Positions 1 through 7,100 of a DNA stretch of 10,796 nucleotides are shown here, one piece after another. Position 1 is the stretch's first letter; each line of letters begins with the position of its first letter. The DNA is from JBGPBY01 sp041481485 (GTDB lineage: Bacteria; Acidobacteriota; Terriglobia; 20CM-2-55-15), in the NCBI GenBank assembly GCA_041481485.1, contig JBGPBY010000241.1:1-10796 (forward strand), given 5' to 3'. The translations under genes and the position numbers were made by a program. The notes under the pieces are model-generated. The model had not been told where the DNA came from and did not search any database. It was given only the letters and a program-made list of their open reading frames with translations.

Positions 1-132
1 CAGCCGCAGAGCGGCGACAGATATAGAAATCCTTGATCTGTCGCGCCTACGGCGCTTTTCTGATTCCAGGGTATCGAAGACCACCGGCTCACGCCGGTGG
101 CTAATAAGCTGCCGCCGCTAACGCGGCTCAAA
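1..132. repeat. Left cluster of REP-like short palindromes
   Basis: This gene-free stretch holds several GC-rich palindromic units of two kinds. Unit A is CCACCGGCTCACGCCGGTGG at 81-100, two perfect 8-bp arms around a 4-base loop. Unit B has the form CTGCCGCCGCT..GCGGCTCAAA. One B copy lies on the plus strand at 109-132, a diverged copy starts at 38, and a reversed copy lies at about 1-20. The same A and B units reappear at 10630-10719, at the other end of the window. No reading frame spans the region. Units of this kind are typical of REP/BIME-like intergenic repeats. Any role in mRNA ends or as transposase-mobilised DNA is inference. Confidence 0.75.
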
Positions 133-147
133 ATAGAATGCGATTCT

Positions 148-229
148 TTCACACCTTCTAAGACCGCGCACAATTCGGAGGATTGCAGGCCTCTCAATTG
201 TGCCCGGTCATAGACCGCGCCTACAGTCC
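148..229 (-). repeat. Hairpin repeat abutting a stop codon (degenerate relative of the 8235-8420 element)
   Basis: Arms 162-181 and 190-209 are complementary at 17 of 20 positions around an 8-base loop. The flank 208-229 matches the reverse complement of 8232-8253 at 21 of 22 positions. The other flank, 148-169, resembles the reverse complement of 8241-8263. The element begins directly after the stop codon of the minus-strand gene that ends at 230, so it would be transcribed as a 3' hairpin of that message. There is no T-tract after the stem, so it is not a classic intrinsic terminator. It is best read as a degenerate or internally rearranged member of the long-hairpin family found elsewhere in the window. 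Confidence 0.7.
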
Positions 230-1084
230 CTACCCTTTCAGCTTTTTCCAGTTCGCCATGCAGCGTTCCGACATGGCGAACTGCTGCCCCGGCGGGCTCT
301 GCTCCTGTTCGATGAGGTAGTACTCGACACCCCCCGATGCTTCCGCCGCTTCGAAGATTTTCAGCCACGGGCAATCGCCCTCGCCAAACGCGACGGCGTA
401 TCCGCGGCCCTGACCTGCGCCCCAGTCCTTGCAGTGGATGCTTTTGATGCGCCCCGGATTCGCGTTAATCCATGCGATCGGATCCTGTCCCGCCTGCACG
501 CACGTTCCCACGTCGAACTGCAGCACCACATCCTTTGAGCTATTGGCGGCGAGCACATCCATGGGACGCTTGCCTTCGAGCAGCGGCCACTCCTGGGCGT
601 GGTTGTGATATCCGGTTCCCATTCCGAGCGCTTTGAGTTTTTCGGAAACTGCAGTGAGCTGCTCGCCAAGGGCTTTCCATCCATCCAGAGTCGTAATGCG
701 CGGCCCCTGCGCCATCATGATGTACCGGCTGCCGATGATCTGGTTCAACTCGATCGCTTTCTTCAGTCCGTCTTCAGTGAACGATGGCGTGTTGTTGTGG
801 GTGGAGTTGCATCGAATACCGGATTCGTCCATGACCTTTCGCGCCAGCTTCGCCGTTTCAAGAGTCCAGTCGGTAAAGTAAGGATTGTAGAACTCGACGA
901 TCTCGTATCCCTGCTTTGCGACGGTGCGCAGCGTTCCGGGCATATCCTTGGCTAGTTCTTCCCGAACGGAATAGAGTTCGATCCCAACTGGAATTTTCTT
1001 CTTACCGGATTGAACTGCGAGAGCGAGCGGAATCGCTCCTGTCATCGCCATGAATGTGCGCCGCGACATGGTTTCGAGTTTCAT
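230..1084 (-). CDS. Tat-exported sugar phosphate isomerase/epimerase-like TIM-barrel protein
   Basis: The protein is 284 residues from the ATG at 1084. A further in-frame TTG at 1102 and an ATG at 1069 are possible starts, and none has a strong Shine-Dalgarno sequence. The N-terminus SRRTFMAMTGA (Arg8-Arg9) followed by a hydrophobic stretch is a twin-arginine export signal, so the protein probably acts outside the cytoplasm. The body has the xylose-isomerase-like TIM-barrel pattern of the IolE/AP-endonuclease-2 superfamily. Likely metal and substrate residues are Glu64 in VEFYN, the HNH motif at 160-162 with Glu165, Asp191 in QFDVG, His217 and Asp220 in HCKD, and Glu259/Glu261 near the C-terminus. 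Length fits the family. The substrate, probably a sugar or cyclitol derivative, cannot be read from sequence. The gene is divergent from the membrane-protein gene at 1152, and a hairpin repeat follows its stop codon immediately. Confidence 0.85.
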   Translation of the reverse strand: MKLETMSRRTFMAMTGAIPLALAVQSGKKKIPVGIELYSVREELAKDMPGTLRTVAKQGYEIVEFYNPYFTDWTLETAKLARKVMDESGIRCNSTHNNTPSFTEDGLKKAIELNQIIGSRYIMMAQGPRITTLDGWKALGEQLTAVSEKLKALGMGTGYHNHAQEWPLLEGKRPMDVLAANSSKDVVLQFDVGTCVQAGQDPIAWINANPGRIKSIHCKDWGAGQGRGYAVAFGEGDCPWLKIFEAAEASGGVEYYLIEQEQSPPGQQFAMSERCMANWKKLKG

Positions 1085-1151
1085 GGGCAGACGATAGCAC
1101 AAACCCGACTTGTGCGTTTATGATGGTGCGCGGAAAAAGTAGACAACCAAA

Positions 1152-1616
1152 TTGATTTCCATCTCTGAACCCACAACCCTGATCACCGACTATGTACTCG
1201 CGGTGTTCTCCTCGATATTCGGCATCCTGCTTCTTCGCGCGCGAACCCACCGGGGGACGCTGGTATGGGGCATTGGCTTCCTGGCGCTTGCCGCGGCAGG
1301 CCTGACCGGCGGCAGCTTTCACGGCTTTCGCTTTGTGATGAGCGAGTCCGCGCATCGCAGCCTCTGGAACATCACCTGTATTTTGATTGGCGCCAGTGCG
1401 GGATTCATGATTTCGGCGGCGTTGACGGGATCTCTTTCCCGATACGATTTGAATACCCGATGGCTGGGTGCGGGATTACTGGTGAGTATCGGTGGCCTTG
1501 TCATTCAACAAGGCCACCTGTCGATTGCGGCGAACTTCAATCACAACGACCTCTTTCATTGCGTACAGATCGTTGCGCTCTACTGTTTCTTTCGCGGCGC
1601 GCGGATGACGGCTTAA
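1152..1616 (+). CDS. Small five-helix membrane protein of unknown function
   Basis: The protein is 154 residues from a TTG start. No ATG gives a comparable N-terminus, and upstream there is only a weak purine run (GGAAAAAG) at long spacing. Five hydrophobic segments are visible at about residues 11-29, 39-59, 71-93, 104-121 and 133-150, so it is an integral inner-membrane protein without a signal peptide. Conserved-looking polar residues sit at membrane positions: GGSFHGF with His57 in segment 2, and NHNDLFH with His131 and His136 at the start of segment 5. I do not recognise a named function. It may belong to the DUF6962-type membrane proteins, but I cannot confirm that. A TATGAT hexamer at 1119-1124 could be a -10 element, with no good -35. 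The gene runs convergently into the radical SAM gene, with 11 bases between the stop codons. Confidence 0.7.
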   Translation: MISISEPTTLITDYVLAVFSSIFGILLLRARTHRGTLVWGIGFLALAAAGLTGGSFHGFRFVMSESAHRSLWNITCILIGASAGFMISAALTGSLSRYDLNTRWLGAGLLVSIGGLVIQQGHLSIAANFNHNDLFHCVQIVALYCFFRGARMTA

Positions 1617-1627
1617 CCCAGGCTTAA

Positions 1628-2896
1628 CTACTCAATGGTTCCCTCGGCTTTGGTGAACCCGGTTTTCGCGTGCTTGATGATCCATTTGATCACGCGTCCG
1701 TTGTTATACACATAGCTGACGATGTGATTCAAAGTGGAGAAGCAATGCAGCTCGCATTCCTTCTTCATGTTGGTCAACTGGTTCTCGTCGAATTTCGGAT
1801 TGCCGACGGTTCCCCAGTCATATGTTGCCGAATACATCGGGAAGCAGGGTGCCAGTGTGCCGTCGGTTCGAATAATCATCGTATTCTTGCCGGCTCGGCA
1901 GCCCCACGGCTCGATGTGTCCCTTCATGAAATCCTTCATTTGAAGCAGTCGTTCGCGCTGATTGATGACCTTGTATCCTTCTTTCTGCTTTTGAACGATC
2001 CAGTCAATGAGATCATCAATCTTTGAATAGTCCGCCGGGGTGAGGAATGTGCTGTTCTCGCCAAGGTGTTTGAAGTGAGGCGAGTCGATCAGCGGCGATT
2101 CGACGATGTGGAAGTCGATACCGATGTCGTAGTCATGCGCCAGTTCTGTCAGCGCGCGCACGTCATCCATATTCGTCCGTGTGATGCAGACGTTGAAAAA
2201 CACCTGGCAGCAGTACTTCCGCATATTCTTCATCAGGTGTTCGAAATACGGCCGAATCGGGGTCAGCGCCTTGGCCAGTCCGGGCTTCTCGTCGATGACG
2301 TCGACGGCCAGATTCACGCAGCACAGGCCGGCATCGCCGAGACGGTCCATGATATCGGGTTTCATGAGGCGGCCGTTCGTGGGCAGATACACGAGGAAGT
2401 CTTTCTTTGCCGCGTAATCCACAACCTTATGGAGGAACTTCGGTCGCAGCATGGGTTCGCCGCCCATCAGAGCAAGAAAGCGATTGCCCAGCGAATGCAG
2501 CCAGTCGATGGACTGGCGGGCTACGGGTTCGGTCATTCCTTTAATACTGTTGTCGTAAGACCAGCAGTAATGGCAATCGAGATTGCATTTCCATTCGGTA
2601 AACAGATAGGCAATCAACGGCCGCAAATCCATCGGGAGCATCCGGGATTTGAAATACGGCGCGCCCAGGCCTTTCCAAGTTCGCCATGCCTTGTAGTTGT
2701 TAAACGCGCGATCCGTCTCCCACATTACTTCGGGACGTTGTGGATAAATCGGTTCCGGCAACCCTCCTTCGACGACCCCTTCCGAGTCGTGAATGTCCAA
2801 TTCCTTCGGCGTTGCAGGCTGTTTCAAAAACTGATGAAGACTTGCATCGACTCGAAACGCAGGTGCCGATTCCGGCTTGATTTCAGTAGTGCTCAT
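1628..2896 (-). CDS. Radical SAM protein with C-terminal SPASM/twitch-like cysteine cluster
   Basis: The protein is 422 residues. The ATG at 2896 is preceded by AAGGAGG three bases upstream, which supports this start. The radical SAM signature CX3CX2C is at Cys104, Cys108 and Cys111, and it binds the [4Fe-4S] cluster that cleaves S-adenosylmethionine. GGEP at 145-148 is the SAM-binding motif. The C-terminal part has Cys333, then GX4C ending at Cys351 (Gly346), then Cys381 and Cys385. This matches a twitch or shortened SPASM domain with one auxiliary Fe-S cluster, because the full seven-cysteine SPASM set is not visible. Such proteins modify peptides or cofactors, but no precursor peptide or partner enzyme is evident here and the substrate is unknown. 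The N-terminal 95 residues precede the barrel and look unlike known RiPP-recognition domains. The GntR gene lies 94 bp upstream on the same strand, suggesting co-transcription. Confidence 0.88.
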   Translation of the reverse strand: MSTTEIKPESAPAFRVDASLHQFLKQPATPKELDIHDSEGVVEGGLPEPIYPQRPEVMWETDRAFNNYKAWRTWKGLGAPYFKSRMLPMDLRPLIAYLFTEWKCNLDCHYCWSYDNSIKGMTEPVARQSIDWLHSLGNRFLALMGGEPMLRPKFLHKVVDYAAKKDFLVYLPTNGRLMKPDIMDRLGDAGLCCVNLAVDVIDEKPGLAKALTPIRPYFEHLMKNMRKYCCQVFFNVCITRTNMDDVRALTELAHDYDIGIDFHIVESPLIDSPHFKHLGENSTFLTPADYSKIDDLIDWIVQKQKEGYKVINQRERLLQMKDFMKGHIEPWGCRAGKNTMIIRTDGTLAPCFPMYSATYDWGTVGNPKFDENQLTNMKKECELHCFSTLNHIVSYVYNNGRVIKWIIKHAKTGFTKAEGTIE

Positions 2897-2924
2897 GTTC
2901 CTCCTTTGCAGACGTGCGCGTATC

Positions 2925-2948
2925 GTCTCAGTAACCGCTATTTGAGAC
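2925..2948 (-). other. Short inverted repeat between the regulator and radical SAM genes
   Basis: GTCTCA and TGAGAC form perfect 6-bp arms around a 12-base loop within the 94-bp spacer. The stem is short and has no T-run, so termination is unlikely. It could be a weak operator, an mRNA processing stem or chance. An AAGGAG sequence lies just upstream on the minus strand (about 2949-2957) with no start codon at suitable spacing, so I see no small gene here. Confidence 0.35.
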
Positions 2949-2990
2949 TGCTCCTTAATTTAACGAAAATCAAACGTGTGTTCCACTAAA

Positions 2991-3911
2991 TCAAATGGAA
3001 ACGGCATAACTTTTCATCGCGCTGATCACGGATCCCAGCGATCCGGTCTCGATAAGACGGTAGTGTGTCACTTTGCCGGTGCGCAGACTCCGCCTGGCGA
3101 TGGAGTCGCAGAATGTCACGTCAGCGGACCGTGCCAGTTTCAGATTCTCATGCGGCAGCAGCACCTCCAGAAGCTGATGACGCGTGCCAATAGCCGGAGC
3201 CAGAATGCTGCGGGCCACCTGAAGAAAGCGCGCACTGGCCGACACCACCGCCACCGTCGATGGCTGTTTCAGCTCGCGAATTCGCCGGATATGTTCTTCC
3301 GCTCCAGCATACGCAATCGCAATTACCGGGCGGTCCTTGGGAAAGAGTTCGTCGGTTTTGCCGATGGAATACAGCGGAGCAACGGCCATTGCTCCGATCG
3401 CCAGGCCGGGATTGGCGGCCAGATCGTCCTGCGTGCATCCCTTGACCGGGCATGAAACGGCCTCGCGCAGCTCATCGCACAGGATTTCGCGCAATCCGTC
3501 GTCCTGCTCGATTACCAGTATGTGATCTGGAGCCTCCAGCATCAGGCGTTCGCGTACACGCTGGCGGAGGGTCTGCAGCGAATAGCCCATCGCGTGAGCC
3601 AGTTGAATGGTGAGATTGATGACGTCGTCGAGAGAGTTCGCGTTTTTGGGTACCGGCAACGCGTGCCGCGAAACGACAGTCAAACGGCTGCCGCGTTTTC
3701 CTTCAACCCACTTACGCTGGGTCAGGTCCTTATACGCATCGCTGACGGTGTTGTGATGGATCTTGAGGCGGCGCGCGAACTCACGCACGCTGGGCAGCTG
3801 ATGGTTTTCCGTGAGCTCGCCCGTTGCAATCAGGAAGATGATCTGCTCGGTCAACTGCCTCCGGATCGGCACATCGCTGGAACTGTCAATTCGAATGTTG
3901 GATGTGGACAT
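2991..3911 (-). CDS. GntR-family transcriptional regulator with atypical C-terminal domain
   Basis: The protein is 306 residues from the ATG at 3911. A TTG at 3944 would add 11 residues, but it lies inside the left arm of a long hairpin and is less likely. Neither start has a clear Shine-Dalgarno sequence. Residues 10-80 form a GntR winged helix-turn-helix: PIRRQLTEQI, then LPSVREFARRL (helix 2), HHNTVSDAYKDL (recognition helix) and a basic wing, KRGSRLTV. The order and spacing resemble the YtrA type. The remaining 220 residues are neither a UTRA nor an FCD domain. They read as alternating beta strands and helices (ILVIEQDDGLREIL at 131-144, then AMAVAPLYS and STVAVVSAS), which suggests a Rossmann-like or periplasmic-binding-like sensor. 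The ligand is unknown. It probably regulates itself and the radical SAM gene downstream, perhaps through the palindrome at 4111-4134. Confidence 0.85.
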   Translation of the reverse strand: MSTSNIRIDSSSDVPIRRQLTEQIIFLIATGELTENHQLPSVREFARRLKIHHNTVSDAYKDLTQRKWVEGKRGSRLTVVSRHALPVPKNANSLDDVINLTIQLAHAMGYSLQTLRQRVRERLMLEAPDHILVIEQDDGLREILCDELREAVSCPVKGCTQDDLAANPGLAIGAMAVAPLYSIGKTDELFPKDRPVIAIAYAGAEEHIRRIRELKQPSTVAVVSASARFLQVARSILAPAIGTRHQLLEVLLPHENLKLARSADVTFCDSIARRSLRTGKVTHYRLIETGSLGSVISAMKSYAVSI

Positions 3912-3922
3912 TGGTGTCGTTT

Positions 3923-4069
3923 TGGGGAAATTGTCTTTGTTCAATGTTCAATTGTCGTTTGTCATCGGCGGTGGCGCTTCGCGCAATTGTTTTTTTATTT
4001 ATGTCGCGCCGAAGGCGCATCCGCAGATGACAAACGACAATTGAACATTGAACAAGGACAATTTCCCCA
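3923..4069. repeat. Long near-perfect hairpin element, copy 1
   Basis: Arms 3923-3965 and 4027-4069 are 43 bp each and complementary at 42 positions. The exception is T3936 opposite G4056, which would be a G-U pair in plus-strand RNA. The inner part adds an imperfect GC-rich stem and a loop with a T-run (about 3990-3997). The arm is built of 7-bp units: TTGTCTT, TGTTCAA, TGTTCAA, TTGTCGT, TTGTCAT at 3931-3965. The segment 3962-3987 is identical over 26 bases to 8291-8316 in copy 2. The element fills the divergent space between the GntR gene and the transporter/acyltransferase gene, ending 12 bases from the GntR start codon. Short reading frames through it are repeat artefacts. Confidence 0.85.
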
Positions 4070-4093
4070 GCTCTGTCCCCCCAGACTTGGCAG

Positions 4094-4122
4094 ATTGTAT
4101 TCAAGAGGGGCGTGACAGTCTA
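4094..4122 (-). promoter_or_regulatory. Candidate sigma-70-type promoter for the GntR gene
   Basis: On the minus strand, TAGACT at 4117-4122 (4 of 6 to TTGACA), a 17-base spacer and TACAAT at 4094-4099 (5 of 6 to TATAAT) form a plausible promoter. The -35 box lies inside the palindrome at 4111-4134, where a repressor would block it. If it is used, the transcript leader would contain the whole long hairpin at 3923-4069. This is pattern matching only. Confidence 0.35.
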
Positions 4123-4134
4123 TAAACTGTCACG
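4111..4134. promoter_or_regulatory. 24-bp palindrome, possible GntR operator
   Basis: Perfect 9-bp arms CGTGACAGT and ACTGTCACG surround CTATAA, in the divergent space between the GntR gene and the rightward fusion gene. The GT..TA..AC layout is compatible with sites bound by YtrA-type GntR proteins, and it overlaps a candidate -35 box for the regulator gene. Placement makes an operator plausible. A dispersed REP-type palindrome is the main alternative, since this window is rich in them. Confidence 0.5.
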
Positions 4135-4179
4135 GATAAATCGCCGCCGGGAAGCACGGCCGCGTATCGTGCGGGTACT

Positions 4180-4184
4180 GGAGG
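4180..4184 (+). promoter_or_regulatory. Ribosome binding site that favours the second ATG
   Basis: GGAGG ends only 1 base before the ATG at 4186 but 7 bases before the in-frame ATG at 4192. The second spacing is near optimal, so translation probably starts at 4192 and the protein begins MIEQTIQ. Confidence 0.65.
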
Positions 4185-4191
4185 CATGACC

Positions 4192-7100
4192 ATGATCGAG
4201 CAAACCATTCAGAACTGGCGGAAAGGATTCTGGAGCCTGTTCGCCACCCAGTTCCAGGAATCGTTCAGCGACAACGCGTATCGATGGCTGATGGTCACGC
4301 TGATCACGACGACCATGGCCTCCGAACGGCACAACGTACTGGTGTTCGCCGTGACGACTCTGTTTTCGCTGCCGTTTATCCTGTTCTCCATGGTTGGCGG
4401 CTACCTCGCAGACCGTTACAGCAAGCGTGCAGTGCTTATGGGAACCAAGGTCGCGGAAATGGGAATCATGGGACTGGCCTTGCTCGGACTTGCCATACAG
4501 AGTCTTCCGATCCTGCTTTGCGCGCTCTTCATGCGAAGCACGCAAAGTGCAATCTTCAGTCCATCAAAATACGGACTGTTGCCGGAACTGCTGCCGGAGG
4601 ATCGCCTGTCGTGGGGAAATGGGGTGATTGAACTCGGCACATTTGCGGCCATTATCTGCGGCACCGTGGCCGGTCTGATGTACACCTCTCTGGGCCGTCC
4701 GATATGGAGCGGAGTCGCCCTGCTCGCTCTCACACTTGTGGGCTTGCTGGCTGCCAGCGGAATCCGCCGCGTACCGGCGGCCGCACCCGGCAAGCCGTTT
4801 CGAATAAATGCATTCAGCGATCTGATGGAGCAGATCCGCATCATCCGTCTCGATCGGTCGCTAGTTCTCGCGATTCTCGGAAACACCTATTTCTGGTTCC
4901 TGGCGGTACTGCTGCAGTCCAACATCGTCTTCTACAGCGAGAAGGTGCTCGGCGCGACCAAACTACAGGAAGGCGGGCTGCAGACCGCGCTGGCGCTGGG
5001 CATCGGGTTCGGAAGTTTTGCGGCCGGCTATCTCTCGCGCGGAAAGATTGCCGTGAATCTCATTCCCGCCGGGGCGCTGGGGATGTCGATCTTCGGCTTT
5101 GCTCTGGCCGTTCCATCGCTGGGCTATATGGGCGTTCTGATTTTGCTCGCGGCAATCGGCGGAGCTTCTGGATTTTTCGTCGTGCCCATCAACGCCATCA
5201 TTCAACATAGCCCGCGCTCCGATCAGAAGGGCGGCGTCATTGCCGCGGCGAGTCTGCTGTCGTGGGCCGGAATTCTCACCGGAGGCGCCGTCTACTACCT
5301 GCTTGGGTTGATTCACGTCAGCGCGCCATCCATCTTTCTTGTGGGCGGAATCCTGACGCTCGCCGCCACGTTCTACACGCTATATCTGATGCCGGATGCC
5401 TTGTTTCGAATGCTGCTGTGGCTGGTGGTTCATACCATGTACCGCATGCGTGTCGAAGGTCTCGAAAACATTCCGGAAAAAAGCGGCGCACTTCTGGTCT
5501 CCAACCATCTCTCGTTTATCGATGCTCTGGTGTTGATGGCGTCGACAGATCGCCCCATCCGCTTCCTCGTGTTCAAGACGTTTTACGACCATCCCCTGAT
5601 TCATCCCTTCGTGAAAATGGGCCGCGCGATCCCCATTTCCTCCGAATTGCGCCCACGGGAAATGATTCGATCGCTGCGCGCCGCAGGTGACGCCGTCGCC
5701 TCCGGCGAAATTGTCTGCATATTCGCGGAAGGACAGATCACGCGCATCGGGGCGCTGTTGCCGTTCCGCCGCGGTCTGGAATTCATCATCAAGGGAGTGG
5801 ATGCACCAATCATTCCGGTGCATCTGGGCGGCGTGTGGGGCAGCATTTTCAGTTACGAGAGTGGAAAGTTTTTCTGGAAGTTACCCAAACGGCTGTTGCA
5901 GCCCGTGACGGTGAGTTACGGCAAGCCGATGCCATCCACATCCACCGCGTTTGAAGTGCGCCAGGCTGTGGAAGAACTGCAGACCGAATCCTATCGTCTT
6001 CAGAAAGGCTACATGCGGCCTCTCCATCGGTCGTTCATACGAACGGCGCGTTCGCATCGCTTCCGCATGGCAATGGCGGATGCGGACAAACGCGTGCGAT
6101 TTGGATCGGCTCTCACGCGCATGAACTTTCTCGCACGCCGGTTGAAGCCGATCTGGAAGGATCAGGAAATGGTGGGCATACTTCTGCCGCCATCGATTGC
6201 CGGCGCGCTGGTGAATTTTGCAGCGTTATCGCTCGGAAAGATTCCCGTCAATCTGAACTACACGCTCACGAGCGAGGGGATTGCCTCGTGCGCACAGCAA
6301 TGCAAGATCCAGACGGTGATCAGTTCGAAAGCTTTCTGCGAACGCGTGCGAGTTGAAATTCCCGGCAAGCCGGTCATGCTCGAAGAACTCACCCGGAATC
6401 CACGGGCCGGCGAAAGGATCGGAGCACTCTTATTGTCGTGGTTCATGCCGGCGGCGCTGATCGAGAGATTCCTGCGGGGCAATGCACGAAAAACCCGGCT
6501 CGACGATGTGGCCACGGTCATTTTTTCCAGCGGAAGCACGGGCGAACCCAAAGGCGTGATGCTGACGCACTACAATATTGGCTCGAACGTCGAACAACTC
6601 TCGCAGTGCTTCGGGTTTGGCAGAACGGATCGGATCCTTGGAGTGCTTCCTTTCTTCCACTCTTTCGGATTTACCGGAACAATGGCATTGCCGCTGATTG
6701 CGGGCGCTGGAGTGGCGTATCACCCGAATCCTCTGGATTCGCGCGCCATCGGCGCATTGGTCAGCCAGCACGCCGTAACATTTCTACTCAGCACTCCCAC
6801 GTTTCTGCAGGCGTACACACGGCGCTGCTCTCCCGAACAGTTTGGCAGCATCCGTCTTGTCATGGTCGGCGCAGAAAAATTGCAGGAGCGCACCGCAGTT
6901 GCATTTCAGGACAAGTTTGGCATTCGCCCGCTCGAAGCTTATGGCTGCACCGAATGCTCTCCGGCAGTGACGGTCAACACCAATGATTTTCGCGCCGCGG
7001 GATTCCGGCAAACCGGAAGCAAGAGGGGCAAAATTGGCCACGCCTTGCCGGGAGTGAGTGTACGCATCGTCGATCCGGACACATTTCATCCCAAGCCCGT

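Noticed and set aside
2066..2989. 307-codon open frame on the plus strand opposite the radical SAM gene
   Set aside because: The minus strand encodes a protein with clear radical SAM motifs over the same DNA. The opposite frame is rich in His, Arg and Gln, gives no recognisable domain, and is explained by codon bias.
3990..4000. T-run as intrinsic terminator signal
   Set aside because: The run lies in the loop of the long hairpin rather than after a stem, so it does not form a standard terminator on the plus strand.
3886..4104. 72-codon minus-strand frame through the long hairpin
   Set aside because: It is largely a translation of the palindrome, with both arms yielding repeat-derived peptide, and it overlaps the start of the better-supported GntR gene.
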